Source of the DNA: Larkinella terrae
GTDB taxonomy: Bacteria; Bacteroidota; Bacteroidia; Cytophagales; Spirosomataceae
Assembly (NCBI RefSeq): GCF_009668025.1
Contig: NZ_WJXZ01000012.1
Location: 124,001-188,000 of the forward strand
DNA: 64,000 nucleotides
Reading direction: 5' to 3'
In this document: positions 26,727 through 37,315 of the stretch, piece by piece
Layout of the letters: each line of letters begins with the position of its first letter
Numbering within the stretch: the first letter of the stretch is position 1
Made by a program: the position numbers and the translations under genes
Notes under the pieces: model-generated
Database searches by the model: none
Told to the model about the DNA's origin: nothing
Seen by the model: only the letters and a program-made list of their open reading frames with translations

Positions 26727-27043
26727 TTAATTCAGATTAGGACCTTTGGATAATTTTTTCAAAACATATGAAAACATCAAATGTTACCAATGCCTTTGAA
26801 TAGTAGCACTTTAAGTATACCGTTTAGTAAAAAGAGGTTTAAGCTAGGTTGGAAACATTTGGATTTTTCCTATATTTCCAGCGAAGTTTCCTCCCACAAT
26901 TCAAACTTTTAGGGAATAAATATAGGACACTTAGTCTGGTTAATTCCAGTTTTTTGCCCGAAATGGCTGTTTCCCATCTCTAATTAATTGCCCGGTTTGG
27001 GGTCGATCTGCGCAGAATGGTATTTTAAAGTAAACCTAATTTT
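26727..27043. other. Non-coding gap between ispE and giant gene 2
   Basis: 317 AT-rich bases with no supported gene. They hold the divergent upstream regions of ispE and giant gene 2. The only recognisable element is the promoter-like sequence at 26849-26878. Confidence 0.6.
26849..26878 (+). promoter_or_regulatory. Probable promoter of giant gene 2
   Basis: TTG at 26849-26851, 19 bases, then TATATTTC at 26871-26878, matching the arrangement upstream of giant gene 1. Leader about 160 bases. Confidence 0.45.
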
Positions 27044-30000
27044 ATGACAAATTTCTGTACTAAACTTAAATTCTTAGCCCTACTCTTTTTCCTGCTAGCG
27101 TGCTTTGGTTCGAAGTCCTACAGTCAGTTTAAACCGAACTTTTCCGAAGAAGTATACGCTGGAGACCTCTCGGGAGCCGTTGGATTTACGTTTGATAAAA
27201 ACGGCGCAATGTATGCCTGGACAATCGATGGCCGGGTTATCCGGGTTGATCCGCAGACGAAAGCAAAATCGCAGCTCCTCGATATTTCGGGTGAAGTAGG
27301 CCGCTACGACGACTTTGGGCTGTTGAGTATGGTTCTGGATAATAACTTCCTGACAAACGGCCGGTTTTATCTCTATTACGTTATCAAGTATGCCTCGGTC
27401 AAATGGCAGGGCACCTACGCCCGGGTGACCCGTTACGAGGCCAATAAAGACGATGGTTTTAAATCCATCAAAGCGAATAGCCGTCAGATTCTGATTGGTG
27501 CGCCAGACCCGAATAATCCAAGTAAAGGGGTTCCGGGAGACTGTATTCCGCTGACATCCAGCTCCCACGCCGGAGGTGGTTTGTCGATGGGTGCTGATAA
27601 CTCGCTGCTCGTTCCGACCGGCGACGGAGCCGCCCCGGCTTTCGATCAGGGATCTTACTCCGAAACTTACTACAGCCAATCCATCCAGAATGGCTTTATG
27701 ACGGCGGCCGAGAACATCGGTAGCTACCGCTCTCAGGTCGACTTTTCCCTAAACGGTAAAGTCCTCCGCATCAACCCGGAGAATGGCGACGGTTTGCCCG
27801 GCAACCCGGACTACAATCCCAGTGCGCCCCGCTCAATCAAAAGCCGGATTTATGCTTCCGGTCTTCGTCAACCGTTCCGGTCGGGAATCCGGCCCAATAC
27901 CGGAAGTTCCGATATCAATGCCGGTAACCCGGGTGCGCTGTACATAGGCGACGTTGGGTTTACGGACTGGGAAGAGATCAACGTGATCCGGAAAGGCGCC
28001 AACTACGGCTGGCCGTTTCAGGAAGGGATGGTGAATTCCACTCGTCCATATTCCAAAACCGAATACAAACCCGCCGGGGTCACGTTTGCCCGGCCGGCCA
28101 TCTCCTGGCGTTCAGGACCGGGGCAGGTAAACCGCAACGAAACACTGACGAATATTAATACCACTCCGGCCAATGTTTTGCCAGGTTATTGCGCGATCGG
28201 TGGGAACTGGCATCCCGGTGGAGGAAATTACCCGGCCGAATACCAGAATGCCTATTATTTTGCGGATTTCAACGGGGGCTGGATTTCCAGAATAGCGTTC
28301 GATAGTGACAACCAGCCGCAGCCCGAAACCCTGACGAAAGTGATGGATGGCGGTAGCTCCTACCAGTACATCACCTGCGTTGCTTTTAACCCCGTCGACA
28401 AAAACATGTATTACCTGCGCTACCCCGAACCGGGCGGAGAGCGGGTACGGCGCATGATTTACAACGGCGCATCGGGAGGTAGCCCCCCGGTTGCGGTTAT
28501 TTTGTCCGACAAAACCAATGGTGCCAGTCCGTTAACCGTGAAATTTACCGGAAATACTTCCTACGACCCGGACGGAAAAGCCCTGACGTACGCCTGGGAT
28601 TTTGGTGACAATACCTCAAGCACAGCCGCGAACCCGGAACATACGTTCACCACCAACGCCACTTCGACGGTTTATACGGTTAAACTGACGGTGACGGATC
28701 CGGACGGAAAAACCAACCAGACGACGAAAGCCATTACCGTCAGTAGTGCCAATAACAATGCGCCGGTGATTGTCAGCACCAGCGTCGATGGGCTGACCCA
28801 GATGAACCTGGACGACATCCGGAATATCAATCTGTCGGCGGTTATCAATGACGAAACGCCCGCCAATCAACTCAGTTACAAATGGACGGTTTCGCTCTTT
28901 CACAATGACCACCAGCACGACGACTTTATCACGACCAGCCAAACCGCAACGGCTTCACTGCCACCGATCGGCTGCGACGGAACGCTGACGTTCTGGTACG
29001 GGGTGAAGCTGGAAGTAACCGATGCCGGTGGTTTGAAGACGGAAACCATCCGGTACATTTATCCCGATTGCCCCGGTACGGCCCAGACCATTACGCTCAA
29101 CGACATTGCCGACCGGGCGCCGAATTCGGCAGCGTTCACCCCCGAAGCATCGGCCTCATCGGGTAAACCCGTTATCTTTTATGTCATTGAAGGACCGGCG
29201 GTTATTGCCGAAGGAAAAGTTTTCCTGACCGGACGCCTGGGCAGAGTAACCATTCGGGCGGCTCAACACGGTGGCGACGGATTTAAACCCGCCCGTCCGG
29301 TTGAAAAGTCGTTCAATGTCGTTTCGGATGCGGCCGACAAGCAGCCCCCAACGGCGCCAACGGCTCTCGCCCTCAGCAACATCACGCAAAACTCGATCAA
29401 ATTAACCTGGACAGCCTCCACGGATAATTCCAGCGTGGCCAGTTATGAGGTTTATCGGAACAATACCAAAATTGCCGATGTCAATTCCGGGACCACTTAC
29501 ACGGCAACGGGTTTGAGCGCGAATACGGAATATTACTTCTTTATTCGGGCCGTTGACCCAACCGGCAACGTTTCGGCCAACAGTAATACCGCAACGGCGA
29601 CAACCACCGGCGCCCCGCCCGCGAACGTTCCCCCTACCGCTCCGACGGTTTCAGGACTGACGGCAACGGCGAATACGAGTTTTTCAACGACCTTACCGGT
29701 TTTCACCGACGCCGATGGCGATGCGCTGACGTACACCTTGACGGGACTTCCCGGTACGTTGCAGTTCAATGCCGGCACGCGCGTGATCAGCGGTACTCCA
29801 ACGCAGGTTGCTTCCTATAACCTGACTTATTCGGCCAACGATGGGAAGAATCCGGCGGTCAGTATGACGGTTACGTTAAACGTAAGTGCGAATGCTCCGA
29901 CCAACGTTCCGCCTGCAGCCCCAACGATTTCGACCCTGACGGCGACGGCGAATACCAGTTTTTCAACGACCTTGCCGGTCTTTACCGACGCCGATGGCGA

Positions 30001-33000
30001 TGCCCTGACGTACACCTTAACGGGACTTCCGGGTACGCTGCAGTTCAATGCCGGGACACGCGTGATCAGCGGGACACCGACGCAGGCGACTTCTTACAAC
30101 CTGACCTATTCGGCCACCGACAACAAGAGTCCGGCGGTAAATCTCACCATCACCTTAACGGTGAATGCCGGCTCGGGCGTGGTGACGGGTAGTTTCGAAG
30201 GATACCTGGATCAGGTCAATTGCAACACGATCTCAGGCTGGGTTTTCAATTATGACAGCCCGAATGCACCGTATACCGTTGAATTCCTGGCGGCCCCCGG
30301 AGCAACCTCCCCCATCGAATCAGCAACCCCGATCGGTACGGTGGTGGCTAACGTTTTCCGGAACGATTTGCTGGTTGCGGGCAAAGGAAATGGCGTACAC
30401 GGTTATGTATTTAACGTGCCAAATTCCATCAAAACCGGTCAAACGTACACCATTTGGGCCCGGGTTTTGAACTCGAACTATGTGCTCATCCGGGTTCCGT
30501 CAGATCAGTTTAAAACGCTGAACTGTCCGGGCACAGCCAATACTCCGCCAAGCGCTCCCGCAGCTCCTTCGTTGACGGCGACGGTCAATGCCGCGTATAG
30601 CGTTACGCTGCCTGCATTCACCGATACTGATCCGTTGACCTACACGCTGACGGGTTTACCCAATGGGCTGTCGTTTAATGCATCGACCCGGGTGATCAGC
30701 GGAACGCCAACGGCCACCGGTACTTCAACGCTGGTTTACTCGGCCAACGATGGAACCACGAAAACCGATCTGAACATTACCTTGACCGTTGGATCGGCCG
30801 CCAATCCAGCGCCCATCCCGCCCTCAGTATCACCCCTGGCGGCAACGGTTAGTGTAGCCTATAATGTAACGCTGCCTGTATTTACCGATGCCAACCCGTT
30901 AATATACACGCTGACGGGCTTGCCCAATGGCTTATCGTTCAATGCCTCGACCCGGGTCATTAGCGGAACGCCAACGCAATCAGGTACATTTACGCTGGTT
31001 TACTCGGCGAATGATGGGACGAGCAAAACCGATCTGAATGTCACTCTGACAGTGGCCCCCAGCGGAGCCAATCCCGCACCGGTGGCGCCAACGGCACCCG
31101 GTTTAACGGCAACGGTTAATGTCGCGTACAACGTTACGCTGCCCGCATTTACCGACAATGATCCGCTGACTTACACGCTGACGGGGCTGCCCAATGGCCT
31201 GTCGTTTAATGCCTCAACGCGCGTCATCAGTGGAACCCCAACTCAGGTGGGAACCTCAACACTGGTTTATTCGGCCAACGATGGGACCACGAAAACCGAT
31301 CTGAACATCACCCTGTCGGTGGTGACAGGCGGCACGACGGCACCGGCCTCCAATTACGACGGCTATCTGGTCATTAATTGTACCACAATATCGGGCTGGG
31401 CCTGGGAGCGTGAGCAGGGCAACGCGGTGGTTACGGTGGAGTTGTTTGAAGGGCCTTCCATTGCCAATGGTACCCTCATTACCACCATTGCCGCCAACGT
31501 TTATAAACAACACCTGAAGGATGCCGGGAAAGGAAACGGGATTCACTGGTTCGACTTCCCCGTTCCGGAAAGCCTCAAGGATGGCCAGAATCACACCATC
31601 TGGGGACGCGTGCAGGGATCAGCCTTTATCCTGAAATTTACGGACGGCGCGCCCACATTCATCAACTGCCCCGGAAGCGGAACGCCCAATGCGGCTCCGG
31701 TTGCTCCGGCGGTTTCGCCCCTGTCGGCCACCATCAACGCCGGTTTCACTACCACTTCGCTGCCGGTCTTTACCGACGCCGAAAACGATCCGCTGACCTA
31801 CACGCTGACGGGCCTGCCCGGCGGCATGTCGTTCAATGCGTCAACGCGCGAAATTTCGGGAACCCCGACGGCCAGTGGCACATTTACACTGACGTATTCA
31901 GCCACCGACAACAAGCATACGCCGGTTTCGACTACGCTGACATTGACGGTAAACACGGTGAACACACCACCGGCCAACGAAGCTCCGGTCGCTCCGGCGG
32001 TTTCGCCCCTGTCGGCCACCATCAACGTCGGTTTTCAGACGACTTCCCTGCTGGCGTTCACCGATGCCGAGAACGATCCTTTGACGTACACCTTGACGGG
32101 ATTGCCCAGCGGCATGTCGTTTAACACCGCTACCCGCGAAATTTCGGGTACGCCCACGGTTAGTGGTAGTTTCACGCTGACCTATTCGGCCACGGACAAC
32201 AAGCATTCGCCGGTTTCTGTGACGCTGGTCATGACGGTAAGCGGCTCGAGCGAGCCACCAGCCAATGCAGCTCCGGTCGCTCCGGCGGTTTCGCCCCTCT
32301 CGGCTACTATCAACGTTGGTTTCCAGACGGCTTCTTTGCCGGTCTTTACCGATGCGGAGAACGATCCGTTGACCTACACGCTGACGGGATTGCCCAATGG
32401 GATGTCGTTTAACGCCGGTACCCGTGAAATTTCCGGTATGCCCACCGCTAGTGGGACGTTTACGCTGACGTATTCGGCGACGGATAATAAACATTCACCG
32501 GTTTCCACGACACTGACACTGACGGTAAGCGGCTCGAGTGAACCACCGGTCAATACGCCACCCGTAAAACCAACGGCACCCGCTCTGACAGCTACGGTTA
32601 ATGTAGCCTATAACGTAACGCTGCCCGCATTTACCGACACCGACCCGCTGACTTATACACTGACGGGATTACCGAATGGTCTGTCGTTTAATGCCTCTAC
32701 CCGCGTCATCAGCGGAACACCGACTCAGCAAGGTACTTCGACGCTGACTTATTCAGCTTCCGATGGACCGAACAAAACCGATCTGAACATCACCCTGACG
32801 GTGGTCGCGGGCGGCACGACGGCACCAGCCGCTAACTTTGACGGCTACCTGGTCATTAACTGTACCACGCTATCGGGCTGGGCCTGGGAACGCGACAAGG
32901 GCAACTCGGTGGTTACGGTGGAACTGTTTGAAGGACCTTCCATTGCCAACGGAACCTTCATCACCGCCATTGCCGCCAACGTATATCAGCAACACCTGAA

Positions 33001-34375
33001 GGATGCCGGAAAAGGAAACGGAATTCACTGGTTCGACTTCCCCGTTCCGGAAAGCCTTAAGGATGGTCAGAACCACACCATCTGGGGGCGCGTTCAAGGC
33101 TCTGAATTTGTCCTGAAATTTACGGCAGATGCGGCCCGGTTCATCAATTGTACCGGAACCGGAACTCCGCCACCAACGAATGCGGCTCCGGTTGCTCCGG
33201 CAGTATCGCCCCTGTCGGCCACCATCAACGTCGGTTTCCAGACTACTTCACTGCCGGTCTTTACCGATGCTGAAAACGATCCGCTGACCTACACGCTGAC
33301 GGGCCTGCCCAGCGGCATGTCGTTCAATGCGTCAACGCGCGAAATTTCGGGAACCCCGACAGCCAGTGGCGCATTTACACTGACCTATTCGGCGACGGAC
33401 AACAAGCATACACCGGTTTCGACTTCCGTTACGCTGACGGTGAACACGGGAGGAGGAACACCACCGCCAACGAATGCGGCTCCGGTCGCTCCGGCGGTTT
33501 CGCCCCTGTCGGCAACGGTTAACGTCGCTTTTACCGCCAATGCTTTGCCGGTTTTCACCGATGCCGAGAACGATCCGTTGACCTACACGCTGACGGGCCT
33601 GCCCAACGGACTGTCGTTCAATGCGGGCACCCGGGTCATCAGCGGAACGCCAACGGCTACCGGTACTTCGACGCTGACCTATTCAGCAACGGACAACAAG
33701 CACTCACCGGTTTCAACCACCTTTACGCTGACCGTGAACACGGCCGGAACGTCGAACCCGACAACGGGTAGCAGCGGACCGGGCAATTACGAAGGCTATC
33801 TGGATGTGGTTGATTGTAACAATATTCAGGGCTGGATCTGGAATCGGGATAAACCCAACACGGTTGTTGCGCTGGAATTCCTGGACGGAAACACGGTTAT
33901 TGGCAGCACCGATGCGGGTAATTTCCGCCAGGATTTGAAGGATGCGAACAAAGGAAATGGTGTACACGGCTACGCCTTCGCGGTTCCGGCTTCTCTCAAG
34001 GATGGTCAGCCTCACTCAATCAGCGGTCGGGTCCCGAACAGCACTTACATCCTGAAGTGGTCACCTAAAACACTCACCTGCCCCAACGGCGGTCGCGAGG
34101 GCGTTGCCAGTGCGGAACTGACGACGGATCTGTCGGTTAGTCCGAACCCGAGCAGTGGCCGGGTGGTGGTCAGCTTCCGGTTACCCGTTCAAAAAACCGC
34201 TAAATTGCAGGTGGTGGATGTGCTGGGCCGGGTGATGTGGCAACAGGATGTAGTCGGGACGGGTCAAACCCAACAAGAGAATGTCGATCTGAGCCAAAAC
34301 GGAACCGGCCTTCACTTCGTACAGTTGAAAACCGCCGATCAGCAATTCATCAAACGGTTGTTGATCAATCGATAA
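27044..34375 (+). CDS. Giant T9SS-secreted sugar-dehydrogenase-like protein, paralogue 2
   Basis: 2443 residues with a signal peptide (residues 1-27, S-Y-S-Q). Same plan as paralogue 1: propeller (~30-475, with S-S-H-A-G-G-G-L-S-M-G-A-D and I-G-D-V-G-F-T-D-W-E-E-I-N), PKD (~480-575), Ig-like segments and Fn3 (~765-860). It then has eleven putative-Ig repeats with four GW modules and a type A T9SS tail (V-S-P-N-P-S-S-G to K-R-L-L-I-N-R). It is longer than paralogue 1 by extra repeats, showing copy-number change. Likely exported and surface-attached, perhaps acting on or binding carbohydrate. Enzymatic activity is not established. Upstream of convergent OmpA-family gene. Confidence 0.88.
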   Translation: MTNFCTKLKFLALLFFLLACFGSKSYSQFKPNFSEEVYAGDLSGAVGFTFDKNGAMYAWTIDGRVIRVDPQTKAKSQLLDISGEVGRYDDFGLLSMVLDNNFLTNGRFYLYYVIKYASVKWQGTYARVTRYEANKDDGFKSIKANSRQILIGAPDPNNPSKGVPGDCIPLTSSSHAGGGLSMGADNSLLVPTGDGAAPAFDQGSYSETYYSQSIQNGFMTAAENIGSYRSQVDFSLNGKVLRINPENGDGLPGNPDYNPSAPRSIKSRIYASGLRQPFRSGIRPNTGSSDINAGNPGALYIGDVGFTDWEEINVIRKGANYGWPFQEGMVNSTRPYSKTEYKPAGVTFARPAISWRSGPGQVNRNETLTNINTTPANVLPGYCAIGGNWHPGGGNYPAEYQNAYYFADFNGGWISRIAFDSDNQPQPETLTKVMDGGSSYQYITCVAFNPVDKNMYYLRYPEPGGERVRRMIYNGASGGSPPVAVILSDKTNGASPLTVKFTGNTSYDPDGKALTYAWDFGDNTSSTAANPEHTFTTNATSTVYTVKLTVTDPDGKTNQTTKAITVSSANNNAPVIVSTSVDGLTQMNLDDIRNINLSAVINDETPANQLSYKWTVSLFHNDHQHDDFITTSQTATASLPPIGCDGTLTFWYGVKLEVTDAGGLKTETIRYIYPDCPGTAQTITLNDIADRAPNSAAFTPEASASSGKPVIFYVIEGPAVIAEGKVFLTGRLGRVTIRAAQHGGDGFKPARPVEKSFNVVSDAADKQPPTAPTALALSNITQNSIKLTWTASTDNSSVASYEVYRNNTKIADVNSGTTYTATGLSANTEYYFFIRAVDPTGNVSANSNTATATTTGAPPANVPPTAPTVSGLTATANTSFSTTLPVFTDADGDALTYTLTGLPGTLQFNAGTRVISGTPTQVASYNLTYSANDGKNPAVSMTVTLNVSANAPTNVPPAAPTISTLTATANTSFSTTLPVFTDADGDALTYTLTGLPGTLQFNAGTRVISGTPTQATSYNLTYSATDNKSPAVNLTITLTVNAGSGVVTGSFEGYLDQVNCNTISGWVFNYDSPNAPYTVEFLAAPGATSPIESATPIGTVVANVFRNDLLVAGKGNGVHGYVFNVPNSIKTGQTYTIWARVLNSNYVLIRVPSDQFKTLNCPGTANTPPSAPAAPSLTATVNAAYSVTLPAFTDTDPLTYTLTGLPNGLSFNASTRVISGTPTATGTSTLVYSANDGTTKTDLNITLTVGSAANPAPIPPSVSPLAATVSVAYNVTLPVFTDANPLIYTLTGLPNGLSFNASTRVISGTPTQSGTFTLVYSANDGTSKTDLNVTLTVAPSGANPAPVAPTAPGLTATVNVAYNVTLPAFTDNDPLTYTLTGLPNGLSFNASTRVISGTPTQVGTSTLVYSANDGTTKTDLNITLSVVTGGTTAPASNYDGYLVINCTTISGWAWEREQGNAVVTVELFEGPSIANGTLITTIAANVYKQHLKDAGKGNGIHWFDFPVPESLKDGQNHTIWGRVQGSAFILKFTDGAPTFINCPGSGTPNAAPVAPAVSPLSATINAGFTTTSLPVFTDAENDPLTYTLTGLPGGMSFNASTREISGTPTASGTFTLTYSATDNKHTPVSTTLTLTVNTVNTPPANEAPVAPAVSPLSATINVGFQTTSLLAFTDAENDPLTYTLTGLPSGMSFNTATREISGTPTVSGSFTLTYSATDNKHSPVSVTLVMTVSGSSEPPANAAPVAPAVSPLSATINVGFQTASLPVFTDAENDPLTYTLTGLPNGMSFNAGTREISGMPTASGTFTLTYSATDNKHSPVSTTLTLTVSGSSEPPVNTPPVKPTAPALTATVNVAYNVTLPAFTDTDPLTYTLTGLPNGLSFNASTRVISGTPTQQGTSTLTYSASDGPNKTDLNITLTVVAGGTTAPAANFDGYLVINCTTLSGWAWERDKGNSVVTVELFEGPSIANGTFITAIAANVYQQHLKDAGKGNGIHWFDFPVPESLKDGQNHTIWGRVQGSEFVLKFTADAARFINCTGTGTPPPTNAAPVAPAVSPLSATINVGFQTTSLPVFTDAENDPLTYTLTGLPSGMSFNASTREISGTPTASGAFTLTYSATDNKHTPVSTSVTLTVNTGGGTPPPTNAAPVAPAVSPLSATVNVAFTANALPVFTDAENDPLTYTLTGLPNGLSFNAGTRVISGTPTATGTSTLTYSATDNKHSPVSTTFTLTVNTAGTSNPTTGSSGPGNYEGYLDVVDCNNIQGWIWNRDKPNTVVALEFLDGNTVIGSTDAGNFRQDLKDANKGNGVHGYAFAVPASLKDGQPHSISGRVPNSTYILKWSPKTLTCPNGGREGVASAELTTDLSVSPNPSSGRVVVSFRLPVQKTAKLQVVDVLGRVMWQQDVVGTGQTQQENVDLSQNGTGLHFVQLKTADQQFIKRLLINR
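29626..34090 (+). repeat. Tandem putative-Ig repeats and GW modules in giant gene 2
   Basis: Eleven putative-Ig repeats and four GW modules in the order R R G R R R G R R R R G R R G. GW modules lie at about 30190-30540, 31352-31687, 32834-33180 and 33785-34090. The first two repeats form a distinct subtype (T-A-T-A-N-T-S-F-S-T-T-L-P-V-F). A ~120-base block near 31508-31630 is almost identical to 23266-23390 in giant gene 1. Confidence 0.9.
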
Positions 34376-34395
34376 AAGGTAGACTAACAAAACAG

Positions 34396-34428
34396 AAAAA
34401 CCGCAGACGCCAAATCTGCGGTTTTTTT
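34396..34428. terminator. Intrinsic terminator after giant gene 2
   Basis: AAAAACCGCAGA / TCTGCGGTTTTTTT stem with T-tract, between the convergent giant gene 2 and the OmpA-family gene. It can serve both strands. Confidence 0.88.
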
Positions 34429-34453
34429 ATGTATTCAGGATCGGTTTTCAGCC

Positions 34454-36922
34454 CTATTTAATGGACAACACCTTGAATTCGGTTCGCCGGTTGCGCTGAT
34501 GTTCGGCTTCCGTACAATCGACGTCGTTGGCACAACCATTTAACAATAACGACTCGCCATAGCCCGCGGCCACCATCCGTTTGCGGCTGATCCCTTTGGA
34601 AGCCAGGTAACTCACGACCGAATTGGCCCGCTGCGCCGATAAATACCGGTTGTAAACCGCATCGCCCCGGCTGTCGGTGTGCGACCGAATCTCGACGGTC
34701 AACGAGGGGTATTTCTGCATCGTTGCCACCAGTTTATCCAGTTCGTGGGACGCATCCGACCGAATCGTCCATTTGTCCAGGTCGTAATAGATGTTGTCCA
34801 GTTGAACAATATCGCCAACCCGCAGCATGTTCAAATCGGCCGAAAGCACCTTTGTCGTTGACTTATGGCCTATTTTTTTAATTCGGCTCGTATTCGTTCC
34901 GTACCGTTCTTTCGAGGCACTGAGGGTATAATCACAGCCTTCGGTCAGCTCAAATTCGTACCGGCCGTCGGCACCGGTAATCAGTTGCCGAATGGCGCCG
35001 TCGCAGTCATTTTTCAAATTAATGGTTACTCCTTCAATCGGTTTCCGGTCTTTTTCGCTCCTGATCATTCCGCGAACCCGCGCCTTCTGTGAATCGACAA
35101 TATCCCAGCCATCGTTGGCTAAAGCGGGCACGTATTGCACCGTATCCACAATTTTAGGCGGTTTATTAAGCGAAATTTCCAGCCGCGAAGGCGAATCGTC
35201 GGTCAAGGCATTGGTCGAAAAACCAACGGTATTGGTTACATAACCGTCTTTCGAAGCCCGGAAAATAAAGTCATTGTTGGATTCCAGGCACAGCTGCACC
35301 AGGCCATCTTTCCGGGTGAGAACGGTGCGGTTTTTCTTCTCTTCGCCCCGGGCCTTGATGTCAATCGATACGCTATCGACCGGCAGTTTCGTCAGCTCGT
35401 CGTAAAACCGCAACGTCAGATTCCGGCATCCATACAGCGAACTTTCCCGGACAAACCGGAAAATATCATCGTTTCCTTTCTGCCGGTTGGTACTAAAATA
35501 ACCGCCTTTCCGGTTGCCGTCGGTAATCAACCCAAAATCATCCTGATCGGAATTGATCGGCGCATCGAGGTGTTCGACCGGTCCGGCCGATTGCCCGTTG
35601 ACGAGTGGCGCGTAGTAAATATCCAGTCCGCCCAGCCCTTTCCGCCCATCGGACGCAAAATACAGATTGCCCCTTTCATCAATAAACGGAAACAGATCGT
35701 TGCCTTTCGTATTGATCTCCTTGCCCAGATTGACCGGTTTGCTCCATTTTCCGTTTTCATTGCGGGACACGTACAGATCCGTTCCGCCGACTCCGCCGGG
35801 CATATCGGAGGCAAAAAACAACAACTGATCGTCTTTGCTCAGCGCCGGATGACCAACTGAATAATCGTTGCTGTTGAACGGCAGTTCTTCAATATTGACC
35901 CAGGTCCCGTTTTGCTGAATGGCCTTGTAGAGTTTCAGGTTGGTAACGCCCTCCGTACTTTGGCGCACCCGCCGACCATCGTAATTGTTCCGCGTAAAAA
36001 CCACTGTATAGCCATCGCTGAAAAAGGTAACCGGGCCTTCGTGGTAGCGGCTGTTGAGCGCGCGGCTAAACGGCTGAACGCCCTTCGAAAACCGCAATCC
36101 GTCCGAAATAGTAATCCCGCCTGCGTAACCCCCGATGGTACGGGAATCGTTGGCCGACGCCCGACTGTGCTGGGCGCTGGCCGCCCGCCGGTCTTTGCGG
36201 CTTCGGGACTGCACCGGTTTGGTTACCGTACCATCCGCCTTGATCAACTGACTGGTTTTCAGTTGTTGGCGATCCGGTACGTAAAACAGATCGAGGTAAC
36301 TGCCCCCTCCCCCTTTGCCACTGGTTTCGAGTGTCGTACTTTTCTTGCCCGATACAAAAACCAGCCCGTCGCGGTAATACATCGGACTGAATTCGGCGTT
36401 CGATGTATTGAGCGAGAGCACTTCCAGCCGATAGCGGGTTGCGGTTTTCTTGCCGATCATTCCGGTTGCCGGGTCCAGAAACGGGCTTGATGCGGCTTCG
36501 GCGGTTTTGTCTTTCAGCTTGTTGTATTTCTCGTACATCAACTGCGACTCGCTGTATCTTCCGTTTCCAACCAGTGTCTGGGCGTAATGCAGGTAGCTTT
36601 CGATGTGAGGGCCGGTCAGTTCGGTCGTTGACGTCAAATCGCGGTACGTCAGTTCGGCTTTTTTCAGGTCACCGGTCAGTTGATACGAATGAGCCAGGTT
36701 TTCCTGAGCTGTAATTCGCTGATCAGCCGTCAGTTTTCCGGCCGGTTCGGTCAGCAATTGGGTATAAATCTCGATCGCCCGGCCGTACGCTTTCAGGGTA
36801 TACTGGCGGTTTGCTTCCTGCAGAAGCGTATCGGATTGTGCCCAGCAGATGCCCGCAACCCAGAAAATAAGTGCGCAGGTAACCAACTGTCGATGCCAAC
36901 GTTTCAAAATACAAGTGCCCAT
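34454..36922 (-). CDS. OmpA-family protein with TPR, PD40 propeller and carboxypeptidase-regulatory domains
   Basis: 822 residues from ATG 36922 (a GTG-type start at 36952 is less likely). It has a signal peptide ending W-A-Q, then TPR-like helices (~30-140). A PD40/WD40-like propeller (~175-480) holds G-H-P-A-L-S-K-D-D-Q-L-L-F-F-A-S-D. Two beta-sandwich regulatory domains (~500-690) follow. The C-terminal OmpA peptidoglycan-binding domain (~700-815) has I-R-S-H-T-D-S-R-G-D and N-R-R-T-E-F. This architecture resembles PorE-like and gliding-associated OmpA proteins of Bacteroidota. It probably anchors an outer-membrane assembly to peptidoglycan. No PorP-like partner is adjacent. Confidence 0.88.
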   Translation of the reverse strand: MGTCILKRWHRQLVTCALIFWVAGICWAQSDTLLQEANRQYTLKAYGRAIEIYTQLLTEPAGKLTADQRITAQENLAHSYQLTGDLKKAELTYRDLTSTTELTGPHIESYLHYAQTLVGNGRYSESQLMYEKYNKLKDKTAEAASSPFLDPATGMIGKKTATRYRLEVLSLNTSNAEFSPMYYRDGLVFVSGKKSTTLETSGKGGGGSYLDLFYVPDRQQLKTSQLIKADGTVTKPVQSRSRKDRRAASAQHSRASANDSRTIGGYAGGITISDGLRFSKGVQPFSRALNSRYHEGPVTFFSDGYTVVFTRNNYDGRRVRQSTEGVTNLKLYKAIQQNGTWVNIEELPFNSNDYSVGHPALSKDDQLLFFASDMPGGVGGTDLYVSRNENGKWSKPVNLGKEINTKGNDLFPFIDERGNLYFASDGRKGLGGLDIYYAPLVNGQSAGPVEHLDAPINSDQDDFGLITDGNRKGGYFSTNRQKGNDDIFRFVRESSLYGCRNLTLRFYDELTKLPVDSVSIDIKARGEEKKNRTVLTRKDGLVQLCLESNNDFIFRASKDGYVTNTVGFSTNALTDDSPSRLEISLNKPPKIVDTVQYVPALANDGWDIVDSQKARVRGMIRSEKDRKPIEGVTINLKNDCDGAIRQLITGADGRYEFELTEGCDYTLSASKERYGTNTSRIKKIGHKSTTKVLSADLNMLRVGDIVQLDNIYYDLDKWTIRSDASHELDKLVATMQKYPSLTVEIRSHTDSRGDAVYNRYLSAQRANSVVSYLASKGISRKRMVAAGYGESLLLNGCANDVDCTEAEHQRNRRTEFKVLSIK

Positions 36923-37315
36923 AATATAGATGTCCGGGGAAGGATGCGCCACCAGACCGGGTTCAGACGTTAATTCCGTGAAAATAAATCCGGTTACAAA
37001 CTGTCATCAGCAACAGTGTGTACCTTTCAGATGCGGTCACTTTTAATCAAGAGACGATGTTTTGTTCTTAGATGCCCTAAACATTGTTACCTGATTTTGT
37101 ACAAAATTTAATTTGTTTGATGAAGCAACTATAAATGCGCAATGTATATTTTTTCTGTGAATACTCTTCTGTCAAAATCGGTGACAAATCTACCGATACA
37201 CAAATCATGCCAGCCAAATTGAGTCAGAATAAGGACAATAGACTTTAAATTGTTCAATTTAACACTGCACGCACATTTATCCTTACATTCGTTATACACT
37301 TTGATAACCTTTGCG
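36923..37315. other. Non-coding divergent intergenic region
   Basis: 393 AT-rich bases between divergent genes. A minus-strand reading frame at 37129-37368 overlaps the start of the plus gene and looks random. No promoter box of good quality was found. Confidence 0.55.

Noticed and set aside
22540-33770. CRISPR-like or non-coding tandem repeats
   Set aside because: The repeats stay in one open frame with conserved protein motifs and no spacer pattern; they are coding modules.
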